In this document: positions 24,356 through 34,377 of the stretch, in pieces
Position numbering within the stretch: position 1 is the first letter of the stretch
Layout: every line of letters starts with the position of its first letter
Source: Clytia hemisphaerica
Taxonomy: Eukaryota; Cnidaria; Hydrozoa; Leptothecata; Clytiidae
DNA length: 64,000 bases
Direction of reading: 5' to 3'
Assembly: GCA_902728285.1 (NCBI GenBank)
Contig: CACVBU010001154.1
Location: 1,555,538 to 1,619,537, forward strand
Notes under the pieces: model-generated
Databases searched by the model: none
Told to the model about the DNA's origin: nothing
Seen by the model: only the letters and a program-made list of their open reading frames with translations
Program-made: the position numbers and the translations under genes

Positions 24356-24696
24356 AGGGGGGCGTACGGGGTTTGTGATTTCCGAAATACCGAATAATTT
24401 TTTGCTAAAAATTTCCCCAGATTCCGTAAAAAAATACTTGCAATTCCGATACCGATTTTCTTGGGTATTTTTGCTCGTTTTGACTAAGTTTTCATCAAAT
24501 TTGATTTTTTCATGTATGAATTCCGAAAAAGGGGGATAAAATCTTTATAATACCGAAATTTAGAAGTAAAAATTTATGGATTTCCGATACCGAAAAAATT
24601 TCAGCATTTCGAAATACCGAAGGAATTTTGCCCGATTTCCGAAATTCCGAAGAAAAAAGGGTCGATTTCCGCGATTCCGAAACACCGTACGCCCCC
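24356..24696. mobile_element. GGGGCGTACGG MITE, uninterrupted copy
   Basis: 341 bp flanked by ACGTCAC at 24349-24355 and 24697-24703. Ends AGGGGGGCGTACGG and CCGTACGCCCCC are inverted. The interior TTCCGAAATACCGAATAA motifs match the outer element at 20486-21500 in reverse. The ORFs reading through it on both strands are repeats of TTCCGA, not genes. Confidence 0.78.
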
Positions 24697-25119
24697 ACGT
24701 CACTATGTAACACAATGACGTCTTCAAAAAAAAGATGACGAAATTTTGCCAAAAGTTTGATAATCTATATTTTGTTTACACTGAGAAAATTTCAAGTCGA
24801 TTAGATAAGTATTTCATTCAAAAGTTTTGAAGGGGGGTTGCTTGAGCCCCCCCCCCCTCGCCAAGATGCAAGTAGGGTCCCGCCTTATTTTGAAAAAGGG
24901 TTGTTTGTTGAAAAAGGTTGTTTGTTGAAAAGGAGGAACAGACAGTTTGAAGAAATGGCCTCTATGGCTAGTTGTTAAAAAAATTGTTAAAAAAGCTCGC
25001 TTTTTTCTTCTATGCTCAAGTTACAACTCTTCCTTACTCGGCTTTTTGATAAAACAGTATTTATAACTCACTTACTGTAACTCGTCTTTTCTGGACGCAA
25101 GTTTCCGATGAACTGGTTT

Positions 25120-25350
25120 AAAATGATAGTTTCTTTTTAAATGAGATAGTTTCTTTTTAAATGAGATAGTTTCGTTTTAAACAAGATAGTTTCTTTTTAA
25201 ATGAGATAGTTTCGTTTTAAACGAGATAGTTTAATTTTAAACGACTTAGTTTCTCCTGAAATGAACTTAGTTTCTTTTTAAGTGAGATAGTATCCGCTAA
25301 ATGAAAGATAGTTTCTTTTTAACAACATAGTTTCGTTTTAAACAAGATAG
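25120..25350. repeat. Inverse 20-bp minisatellite array
   Basis: About nine units of ATAGTTTCTTTTTAAATGAG or ATAGTTTCGTTTTAAACAAG, the reverse complement of the array at 23101-23510. It forms the right arm of the 2.3-kb element. Confidence 0.9.
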
Positions 25351-25602
25351 TATTTATTGGCGCTTCTGCGCGCCATAAATGGCCGTTCAGTTATATATAT
25401 GTGAAGAAATAAGAATTTCTGTCCAACTATATTCACTCAGGAGATTTGGGTGGCAGAGAGCATATGCATTTTTGCACCCTGGCTGGCTAGATCGATTTAG
25501 CCAGCATCTCTAAACCACAAAATCACTTGTGGTTCAAACTGAGAGAAATAGTGGACAGAAGGGAAATTCCCTACGGAACTCTTTTTTTATTATAGAAGTA
25601 TA

Positions 25603-25630
25603 TTTCGCAGGTCTATTGACCTCTATGAAA
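25603..25630 (-). other. Hairpin downstream of the decayed ORF1 copy
   Basis: 28 nt: TTTC GC AGGTC TATT GACCT CTAT GAAA on the plus strand. The paired segments are TTTC/GAAA and AGGTC/GACCT. It has the same length and position as the hairpin at 52269-52296. Confidence 0.7.
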
Positions 25631-25714
25631 CAATCTCATTTAAATTTACAGTTTATCGTTATAATGTAACAAAGTTCTAGGCACAAGGGCCTCTGTAACT
25701 GGTCGTGATTATTC

Positions 25715-25906
25715 TTATTGTGCAAGTACTTTTTTCATATAAAGTCGAGTTCTTGGGCTTCCACGGACTTTCCACTGGAAGCTGTCATCGTACTTCTTCA
25801 TATTTCGTTCTTTTGCCTTTTGGCACCATTCCTTAACGAGGTTTCGTTCGTTTTTTGACAGATCGTCTGTTGCTTTATTGACTCCTTTGGAGCCAAGCTT
25901 TACCAA
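25715..25906 (-). pseudogene. C-terminal remnant of LINE-type ORF1 protein
   Basis: About 63 codons, including LSKNERNLVKEWCQKAKER and QWKVRGSPRTRLYMKK. These align with residues ~302-340 of the intact ORF1 at 52308-53423 (FTINERKIIKDMCQKAKKMN, HVRGSPRTNL). It is 5'-truncated at about 25906. It is followed by the 25603-25630 hairpin and an A-rich end. Confidence 0.75.
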
Positions 25907-26080
25907 GCTTTATATATAGGATAAGAATACAAAGATTTAACAAGGGGGCTATATTATAAACTGGGGCTTTGTGAGGCTAAGCTTTTAGGGCAATGTTTTT
26001 GGTTTTTCTGAAGCACATAATATAGAGGAAGACCTACTGAAAGGGGGGAATTAGGGGAACAATTCTATCAAACGTTATTA

Positions 26081-26230
26081 GCAAGGTTAAGCACGGGTTT
26101 ATTTTGAATGTAAAGTGCGATACTGTAGGCCTGTGCATAACTTGCCAAAACAAACCATGTAAGTGAAATCTTATGTGCAAGCCTACGGTATCGCACTTTA
26201 CGGTCAAAATAAACCCGTGCTTAACCTCGC
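26081..26230. repeat. Long hairpin: 60-bp arms, 30-bp loop
   Basis: The left arm (26081-26140) contains AAGCACGGGTTTATTTTGA and AAAGTGCGATACTGTAGGC. The right arm (26171-26230) is the inverse, with TACGGTATCGCACTTTA and TCAAAATAAACCCGTGCTT. The outer part of the right arm starts the duplicated block that follows. Confidence 0.85.
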
Positions 26231-27845
26231 TATTGGCAAAGAAAGTCACCTTTTGAGTTGGAAATGATGGTTTTTCTTGCATAACTTTTTATTGCAGTAC
26301 CCCCCTCTTATCAGGGGGGGGGGGTCAGTGTACTAGAAGGCGGCATGTATGTGTACTACAAGGTATTTTTCAAAACTTGACACCCACCCACCCCTGAAGT
26401 ACACCATACTACATGGAAAAATCCCAAAACCACCCCATACCCCCTATTTACTACCCAGGTAGTACCTGGTAAAAAACCAAAACCACCCAATACCCCCCAT
26501 TTACTACCGGGTACTACCTTGAAAAATCCGGAAAATAGAGAAACTTTTTTTGGGAAATCGGGAAAACTTTTTTTCGGAAAATCGGGAAATCGGGAAAACT
26601 TTTTTCCAAAAATCGGAAAAACAGGAAAATTTTTCTCAAAAATCCAAAATGGGTGAGAAATCAAACTTTTCAAAAATTACGCGAGACCATGTAGAAATGC
26701 ACGAGTCTCACACCCAATGCGTGAGAGTTGGCACCTCTAATGTACGAATGTTGAATGTTTGAATTCAAATGTTCGAATGTTTACATTGACTCGATAAACC
26801 TTCATTTCAGTGGGATCTGGTAGGATTTCAATTCATTCCAAGAAGTTTGGAAGAATGATCTTGGACAAACTTGGCTTGATCAATTTATAATAGAACAACT
26901 TTACATTTCTATTTTAGCAGATAATTTCTGAACCTTTTTGTTTCCACACTGTTAACAAATTATTTGGACACCAACACCCCCCCCTATTTTGGTACACAGG
27001 TAGTAAAAATCAAAATCGATTTTGGACCAGGTCAAAATAAACCCGTGCTTAACCTCGTATTGGCAAGAAAGTCACCTTTTGAGTTGGAAATGATGGTTTT
27101 TCTTGCATAACTTTTTATTGCAGTACCCCCCTCTTATCGGGGGGGGGGGGTCAGTGTCTAGAAGGCGGCATGTATGTGTACTACAGGTATTTTTCAAAAC
27201 TTGACACCCACCCACCCCTGAAGTACACCATACTACATGGAAAAATCCCAAAACCACCCCATACCCCCTATTTACTACCCAGGTAGTACCTGGTAAAAAA
27301 CCAAAACCACCCAATACCCCCCATTTACTACCGGGTACTACCTTGAAAAATCCGGAAAATAGAGAAACTTTTTTTGGGAAATCGGGAAAACTTTTTTTCG
27401 GAAAATCGGGAAATCGGGAAAACTTTTTTCCAAAAATCGGAAAAACAGGAAAATTTTTCTCAAAAATCCAAAATGGGTGAGAAATCAAACTTTTCAAAAA
27501 TTACGCGAGACCATGTAGAAATGCACGAGTCTCACACCCAATGCGTGAGAGTTGGCACCTCTAATGTACGAATGTTGAATGTTTGAATCAAATGTTCGAA
27601 TGTTTACATTGACTCGATAAACCTTCATTTCAGTGGGATCTGGTAGGATTTCAATTCATTCCAAGAAGTTTGGAAGAATGATCTTGGACAAACTTGGCTT
27701 GATCAATTTATAATAGAACAACTTTACATTTCTATTTTAGCAGATAATTTCTGAACCTTTTTGTTTCCACACTGTTAACATCGATTTTGGACCCAACACC
27801 CCTATTTTGGTACACAGGTAGTAAAAATCAAAATCGATTTTGGAC
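26203..27845. repeat. Direct duplication of an ~0.82-kb block
   Basis: Unit A (26203-27030) and unit B (27031-27845) are nearly identical. Both start GTCAAAATAAACCCGTGCTT. They share the poly-G run, CACCCACCCACCCCTGAAGT, the GGGAAATCGGGAAAACTTTT tract and the ORF pairs within it. Differences are almost all one-base indels, many in homopolymers. The ORFs (for example FPVFPIFGKKFSRFPDFPKK on the minus strand) come from an AATCGGGAAAACTTTTTT-type minisatellite and are not genes. Confidence 0.9.
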
Positions 27846-28043
27846 CCAACCCCCCATTTTGGTACACAGGTAGTAAAAATCAAAATCGATTTTGGACCCA
27901 ACCCCCCATTTTGGTACACAGGTAGTAAAATTCAAATTCGATTTTGGACCCAACACCCCTATTTTGGTACACAGGTAGTAAAAATCAAAATCGATTTTGG
28001 ACCCAACACCCCAATTATAGTACACAGATAGTACATGACAAAT
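27781..28043. repeat. 52-53-bp tandem repeat, five copies
   Basis: Unit TCGATTTTGGACCCAACACC + CCTATTTTGGTACACAGGTA + GTAAAAATCAAAA starts at 27781, 27834, 27886, 27938 and 27991. One unit is also present at the end of duplication unit A (around 26970-27030). ORFs across it (WVQNRF / GPKS repeats) only reflect the unit. Confidence 0.95.
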
Positions 28044-28128
28044 TTTTTTCTCAAACACCAACCCACCCCAGGATACATGCCACCTTCTGGTACACTGACC
28101 CCCCCTGCTCTTATCTCGGTTTGACAAA

Positions 28129-28264
28129 TGGTAGTCAAGTACCTCAGAAACAAACGGGAATGTTTACACATGGACAGGATAAGTTTCCACCAACTGGTAG
28201 TCAAGTACCTCAGAAACATACGGGAATGTTTACGATGTTTATGATGGCGAAGGATAAGTTTCCA
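28129..28264. repeat. 66-bp tandem duplication
   Basis: TGGTAGTCAAGTACCTCAGA begins at 28129 and again at 28195. Both copies continue AACGGGAATGTTTAC and end GGATAAGTTTCCA. Confidence 0.9.
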
Positions 28265-28275
28265 TGAAGCACCAA

Positions 28276-29386
28276 GCAATAAGCAAAAAGCTCGTCCCAG
28301 CTGTTGAAAAAACTACTTAAAGCACTATAGCTCTCACCCAACAAAATTGTGGATTTTAAAAATTAGTTATTCAGAATCTTTTAAAAATTTCGTTTTCAAT
28401 GATATATAACATCATGGGGTTTTGTGAATGTGCTGGAAAGATATTGGTTCCTGAAAGGTCAATAAATGGCCCATTTTGGCTTAAAATTTGATGAAACAGT
28501 GAAAATCACAAATATGAATAATATATTATTCTTATCGTATTTCAACATATTACCATCAAAACAATTATTAAATATTTCCCAATGCATGTATTTTCGAAGA
28601 TCAAAAATCATATACTGAAAAATAAGCACTGTTTAAAAAATATGGACATTTTTGGAAAAAAGTGAGAATGAAACATTTTTGAAAAAAAATCTGTTAGTAT
28701 TTTTCCCTTGGCTATTTCTAAAGTATGACTAAGTCTAAAACTAAATTTTAGCAACTAAATATTACCAGATGACTTGTTTGAACATGTCATATAAACATTA
28801 AGTTGATTGATGAACAAGTTTTGGAGAAAAGCTAATTTTAAAACGCCAAACTGGATTTTCCGTCACGGCGCAACGCAAACTTTAAAGTACACTAAAAAAT
28901 TACCTTGGTGTTTTAGAGTGAATTCTTTTAGTGATTCTCAACAGTCCTATAAGTCTAATATTTTAAACATTTAAAAACTGAAAAAATTCTGCTTTGTTCA
29001 ATTTTATTTAGAAATTATGATTTTCCGTCACGGCGCAACGGAATTTTAGACCCCCAAAAAACTCCATTGGACATCTGAAATGACTTAATTTCTTCAGTAA
29101 CTTCAAAATTATCAATATTTAGAAACATTTGGTAAGGTAAACTACTTTGTAGTCTTTATATGCCCATTTTGTAAAAATCTTAATTTTTGTGAGCTTTCCA
29201 GGGATTTTAGCCCGGAAATCGGAAATCTGGTCATAACTTTTCAATGGAGCATGTTCCTGCTCTGATTTTTTCACATATTGTTCATGAAATGATATTCTTT
29301 ATGTCTATATAAAAATTTTTGACATTCTGAAAACTTCATTTTTTGCCATTTTTCAGATTTTTTGGGACGAGCTTTTTGCTTATTGC
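28276..29386. mobile_element. 1.1-kb element with perfect 24-bp inverted repeats
   Basis: GCAATAAGCAAAAAGCTCGT + CCCA at 28276 is exactly mirrored by TGGGACGAGCTTTTTGCTTATTGC ending near 29385. The interior contains a direct repeat of TTCCGTCACGGCGCAACG (near 28860 and 29023). No coding evidence. Confidence 0.65.
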
Positions 29387-30107
29387 TACCAGCAAGAACA
29401 AAAGTTGGATTTGGCTGAAAATGGCCATGCCCAATTGATAGTTTGGTTCGTGTCCCAGGGATCGAATTAGCGTATCGCATTTTGCAATTCTCGATGCGTT
29501 TTTGGATTACTTACAAGCTAAAAATTGAAAATTGATCCATTTTAGGATGCAAAATCATGCTTATCAAAAAATTGAAGTTCCAATTTTACAGCTCCTTTGG
29601 TAACAAGACTCCCCAGCTAAATTCGTTTTTTTTTCTAAACGTTTTTTTTGGCACTCAGTTTCGATTTCACCCAACCAAATATCGGCAAGGTAGCTTGCAT
29701 GTGCAAAAACCAAAAATTGAGGTTTTACCTTAAATATCAGTCAACCAGCTTCAAACTTTTGTTTACTACGAATGATGTGAAAAAGATATTGAAAAATGGT
29801 TTTCACATTTGAAAAGAAGAATCTTTTGACTTTTGAAAACATCCATACGTTTAGCTAATAACCTTTAAAAAGTTTTAAAGAAAATCTGAAAACTATAACT
29901 AAAATGTCTCTTTTGACCCAATCCAGAGGAAAAACGAGCAGATCTTAAATGAAATCCTTTTTTGATTTTTTTTGCAGAGAAAATTTTTTTGCCATATCAT
30001 ATGGATATGAAATGAAAGAAAGTCTTTCAATTTCATCATTGAGACATAAATATCTATACCTGAAGAGCTATTATATAAACCGGATAAACATCCCAGTAGA
30101 GCCATAA
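29387..30107. other. Non-coding stretch
   Basis: No gene or element boundary seen. Small AT-rich ORFs only. Confidence 0.4.
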
Positions 30108-30650
30108 GGGGCCATCCAGAAACGATTTTCCTTTTTTTTAAAGGCTTCTGGTCGTAAGGGATGGGAGGGGGTCACTGCAATGCCGTTAAAAAAGTTTAAA
30201 AAAAAAGGAAAGTCTCACTTAAAAATTTCATCAGTCCAAAAAGTAGAAACATGTGATGAAAGGCTAAGACCAAAGCAACCACACGACATTCACCTCATTC
30301 CCGATCACCAATTAATGCTTCAATGAGAAAAATGACTGGTCACGTGACGAAAGTCCGCAATTTTTCCCTCCGCCTCAGTTGACTCCTTGCTCCACCCATC
30401 CCGCCCTGACTTGCTGCAGGTCTTGGAGTTTCAAAATTGAAAGGTCACGGCTCAAAACCACATGTTTATTCCGTGCGAAAAAAAGGAACTTTGAGGATTA
30501 CGAATCAAAAAAACATGGTGGCCATGGACCAGTGAAAGTATTTACTTTTGAAGAATTTTTTTGGCCGCTAAGACGTAGGGGGGGGGAGGGGTCTGAACCT
30601 TAACGGCCTCAGGCCGTTAAAAAAAAGGAAAGTCGTTTGGCGACGGCCCC
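30108..30650. mobile_element. hAT-like element with GGGGCC ends
   Basis: GGGGCCATCCAGAAACGATT + TTCC at the left is mirrored by GGAAAGTCGTTTGGCGACGGCCCC at the right. A second pair of inverted TTAAAAAAAAGGAAAGT motifs lies inside. ORF 30379-30603 runs through it and ends in a GGGGGGAGGGG tract; it has no recognisable domain. Non-autonomous as seen. Confidence 0.6.
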
Positions 30651-30841
30651 TAAGGCGGTCATCGAAAAAAATGTTCTATTCGCGTCACCCGCACGCATCA
30701 TATTTTCTGCTGATTTTCCAGTGCGGAGATGCCGAAAATAATCCGGGAAAAGCAATTTATTCTTTTAAAAGTATAGCTTTTTTCTCAATTGCTCTGACAC
30801 GGCCATCGAAAAATTGTTTTGCTCGTGTCACCACCCGCACC

Positions 30842-31012
30842 TATGGCGCGCGAAAGGGCTATAAAATACTATCGTTTTTATAATACTATCTTTTCAAAAA
30901 TAATACTATCTTTTCTAGTGTAATACTATCTTTTCTAATATAATACTATCTTTTCTAATAAATAATACTATCTTCCTCTAATAAATAATACTATCTTTTC
31001 AAATATATAATA
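30842..31012. repeat. ~18-bp minisatellite with a TATGGCGCGC end
   Basis: TATGGCGCGCGAAAGG is followed by about seven units of TAATACTATCTTTTCTAA. The head and the ACTATCTT core match the arms of the 23076-25377 element, so this is a related or decayed left end. I did not find its right end. Confidence 0.7.
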
Positions 31013-31184
31013 CTTGTAAAAGTCGAGTTAATAAGTTTGAGTTGAAAAACTCGAGTTCAAGTTATAAGCTGCATAGCTGCTTGTATGTATTTTGTGACGT
31101 CACAAATATACCATTCTAACGTCATCTTACAATTTCCCAACTCGAAAATGTAAGTTAAAGACAAATTGACAGGTTAAAAAGGAG

Positions 31185-32398
31185 GTCTGACCACAGATCT
31201 GTAAAGCCCGAAGGGCTAGATTTGCGGCTTTTATCAAAAAGTGAAGCCTATGTTTGGAAGGATTTCCTACCAAAGCGACGTGACTAAAATATGCAATTTC
31301 ACCGGTTTAAGAGATGTGAAATAGCGTTTGCCGCCTACTTTTTTTGATCTCGCGCTCCGAAAACAATTAAAATGCTAGATCCTATCCATCGGCACTAAAT
31401 TTAAACAGGGTGTCTACGGATTTTTTTTCAGGATTTTCAAGGTTTTCAAGGTTTTTTTGGTCATTTTTAAGTGGTTTTTCAAGGTTTTTTGGCAAAAACT
31501 TTGGTACTTTTCAAGGTTTTTTGATACTTAGTTGACATGGCTCTTTACAGGAATTTTGGTTTTTTTTCAGAGTGGTAGGTGATAGAAATAGAGGACGGCA
31601 AATAAAATTTATTCGCTTTGGGTGCCCGGGGAATTACTTCTACAGTCAAATTTCTATCTCCCTCTCGAGAACAATACCACAAAAAGAAATACTCCAACTG
31701 CCTAGTCTTCCAACTGTAAAAATAAAGAATTAGAAGCAAGCCAATTGTTTACAGTGCCCAAGGAGGCGCAACCATGGTTTGCGCCGACGAGAGAAAATTT
31801 TGATTTTGAGTCTTTCAAATCGTTAAAGACGCCTTGTTTTTTATTTATTTTTTACAAAAATCAATTGCCAAAAAAGTTGTTTTAAGGCGTCCTCGAAATT
31901 TTATTGATGAACAGCCATTATTCCAAGACGCCCCGAAACGATTTGAAAATTGGGGAACAGTCGATTTCTTAGGGCTCATGCAAATGGAAAATTAGTGACA
32001 AAAACTCAGCTAATGATAAAAGAATATGTTGCATTCGTTGCGACAGAATCGCAACAGAAACAGGGAAATATGGAATTCTCTAAATGTTATAAAGGTTTAG
32101 CGCTGCAGGCGGTTTTTTAGTTATTCTTATTTTTCGAATGAATGGATAGTGCTTTTCAAGGTTTTTAACGATTTTTCAAGGTTTTCAAGGTTTTTCCCAG
32201 AAAATTGATAGTTTTCAAGGTTTCCAAGGTTTTCAAGGTTGGGTGGTTCATTTTCAAGGTTTTCAAGGTTTTCAAGGTTTTCAAGGTCCCGTAGACACCC
32301 TGTTAAAAAGTCAAATTTTTGCTTCACTTTTTTTTGCTGGAGAAAGCTTAAAGTTGCTTATCTAGCCCTTCAGGCTTTACAGATATCTGTGGGTCTGA
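31185..32398. mobile_element. Inverted-repeat element (GTCTGACCACAGATC)
   Basis: Left GTCTGACCACAGATCTGTAA + AGCCCGAAGGGCTAGAT is mirrored at the right by ATCTAGCCCTTCAGGCTTTA + CAGATATCTGTGGGTCTGAC. It contains the CAGGGTGTCTACGG element at 31406-32302. Confidence 0.65.
31406..32302. mobile_element. CAGGGTGTCTACGG element with AAGGTTTTC repeats
   Basis: Perfect 14-bp ends CAGGGTGTCTACGG and CCGTAGACACCCTG. TTTTCAAGGTTTTCAAGG minisatellite lies just inside both ends (about 31430-31520 and 32155-32288). The minus-strand ORF of ENLENLENLE repeats is this minisatellite. CAGGG-type ends suggest a hAT-like MITE. Confidence 0.7.
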
Positions 32399-32748
32399 CT
32401 GCCGTGTCAAAAATATGATGACGTTGCAAAACGTTTGCAGTTTTTATATCATTAAAAACAAAAGAAACGCGTAACGTCAGTTGATTGTCAGGGCGATTTT
32501 GAAAGTTGGAGCCTCTAGATGGTCTAAAAACGCATCAAAATAGCTTAATAGTTGTGATATAGGAAGAAAAAAATATTATTAAATTCGGTTTTTCCAGAAA
32601 ACCACTTTTGAAAAAATTATTGGGGGGCATTGCCTCAGCTTTCAGATGGTGTATGGTGCTTAAATGAAAAAATTCGCAATCTTGTTAAAAAATCGCAATT
32701 TCTTCTTATTTTTCGAAATTCCAGACAGCCTGTAGATTTTCAAATAAA

Positions 32749-33329
32749 CCAGGGGATGTCAATCGAACTCAATCGAATTCGATTTGGAGTCGAATCGATC
32801 GAATTCAATCGAAATAAATCGAAGTGATTGTTTGAATCAATCGAACTCAATCGAAGTGATTGATCGAACAATCGAATTCAATCAAAATGGGAAAAAGATG
32901 TAAATCTTCGATCGTCTTAGATTGGATTCAATCTATTAGATCAATCACTTCGATTGGTTACAATTGTTCGATCAATCACTTCGATTGAGTTCGATTGATA
33001 TGAACAATCACTTCGATTTACTTCGATCATGATTTGATCACACATGGTGTTATTGTTTGGGCTATTCATTTAGTCCACTAACAAAAAAGGATGTCAATCG
33101 AAAATTTCGAATATAATCGAAACCAATCGAAGTGATTGACCGAATCAATCGAAGCCAATCGAGTACAATCGAACCAAATCAATCTTAAAATGATGTAAAT
33201 CTTCGATTGACTTCGATTGTTTCGAACAATCACTTCGATTGGCTTCGATCGATTCGGTCAATCACTTCGATTGGTTTCGATTATATTTGATTGGTTTGAC
33301 AGTCGAAATTTTCGATTGACATCCCCTGG
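32749..33329. repeat. 581-bp CAATCGA palindrome element
   Basis: Ends CCAGGGGATGTCAATCGA and TCGATTGACATCCCCTGG are exact 18-bp inverted repeats. The interior alternates AATCGAAGTGATTGA and TCAATCACTTCGATTGG. 33089-33329 forms an almost complete palindrome by itself (GGATGTCAATCGAAAATTTC mirrored by GAAATTTTCGATTGACATCC). A partial copy ends at 152. Confidence 0.85.
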
Positions 33330-34283
33330 AATAAAGCACTTTGTGATAGATTGTAGCCTAATCTTACCCTGGGTTTACTAATAAAAAAACCGCGATTGAA
33401 AAGATGAACCAGCTCAATAGCGACAGCCATTTGTTTCAATGTGGGTCGAGAATTTTCCGGTTGCCGGTGCCGTGGTCAGCGCTAAATCGCGTTTTCACCT
33501 TGACGTCGAAAAACATGAATATCTTTGGAAAGAAAATAGATACCTGGATGCAGTTTTTTTTACTTGTTTCCCTGTTAATTCCTGATTGATTTAAAAAAAA
33601 GAATGAACAGATTTGGATGATTTAAAGGTAAGTACTAATACATTGAAGCTCATTTTTGTAAATTCTTCCTCGTTCCGCGCAAAAAATCCCGACGAGTGCG
33701 CACCCTAACACAGACACAACAATAAAACACCTCTCTGAAACCCTGATGCTGTTGTTTGTCCATTTTTTCTGATACTTCCTTCGATCTTAGACTGCTAAAA
33801 TAACTCAAATGTATAATCAAAAAACACTAAAAATGAAGCAATTAAAAACTCTTACCGCTCAATAATGAGATCAGGATGAAGATCGAACTAAAAAGTGAAA
33901 AGTGGAAAAAATCCAAGAAAATAGGCGAAATCGGCTGCCATTTTTAAAAACTCCTGTAAAAAAATATCGCACTGGAACAAAGGCTAAATCTAAAGGCCTT
34001 TCTACACCGTATTTAATATTTTTCTGATTGATTTCAAAGTTTCGCCATTGCGTAAAACTGTGAAGTGTAAGTAGGTGTTAAGTAGCTAATATCAAGATAT
34101 CAAGGCTAAACATTCGAAATGACTGTCCCTTTAAATTCCCGCGTGTATTTGTTTTGATTCTGGTCACGGACAAGATTTTTTTGGTTGCAGACTTTTTCTT
34201 TCACTTTGTTGCCTTCTTTTTCATTAGTTTGGCCTTTCCAGAACTTCAATACCAGATAATTGAATTGAAGAATTTTGCTTAGA
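33330..34283. other. Upstream region of the LYDG10-like gene
   Basis: No confirmed gene. The last 150 nt are pyrimidine-rich (GACTTTTTCTTTCACTTTG), as in 5'UTRs of translation-related genes. 33400-33560 is less AT-rich than its surroundings. A minus-strand candidate exon (33856-33887) is discussed in the findings. Confidence 0.4.
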
Positions 34284-34377
34284 ATGGCGCAGGGAAAGCT
34301 AAAAGTAAAAGGATCTGGTGGAGTTCAGAAGAAGAGCAAGCATCAAAAGAAAAACCACTTGGGGCCAAAGAAAGGAG
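34284..34377 (+). CDS. C19orf53: LYDG10-like gene, exon 1
   Basis: 94 nt ending in phase 1 at GGA-G|GTGAGA. It codes for the basic N-terminus, starting MAQGKLKVKG and ending HLGPKKG. Confidence 0.92.

Larger units (their letters stand above)
23076..25377. mobile_element. 2.3-kb element with minisatellite arms (TATGGCGCGC ends)
   Basis: Ends TATGGCGCGCGGAAGC and GCTTCTGCGCGCCATA enclose inverted arms of several hundred bp. Each arm starts CCAATAAATACTATCTTGTT and runs into (GAAACTATCTCGTTTAAAAC)n, then a block containing AGTTATAAATAC and AAAAAGCCAAGTAAGGA mirrored at 25040-25110. The left arm has about 20 repeat units, the right about 9. The centre holds other nested repeats (23775-24085, 24356-24696). 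A third, diverged left end (TATGGCGCGCGAAAG plus an ~18-bp minisatellite) is at 30842. No transposase seen. Confidence 0.7.

Noticed and set aside
26356-27497. ORFs rich in FPDFPKK / ENFSQKS repeats as protein genes
   Set aside because: They exist on both strands, come from an AATCGGGAAAACTTTT minisatellite and are duplicated with the 0.82-kb block. A decayed version is at 38121-38460.
32127-32327. Minus-strand ENLENLENLE ORF as a leucine-rich protein
   Set aside because: It is the translation of a TTTTCAAGG minisatellite at the end of the CAGGGTGTCTACGG element.
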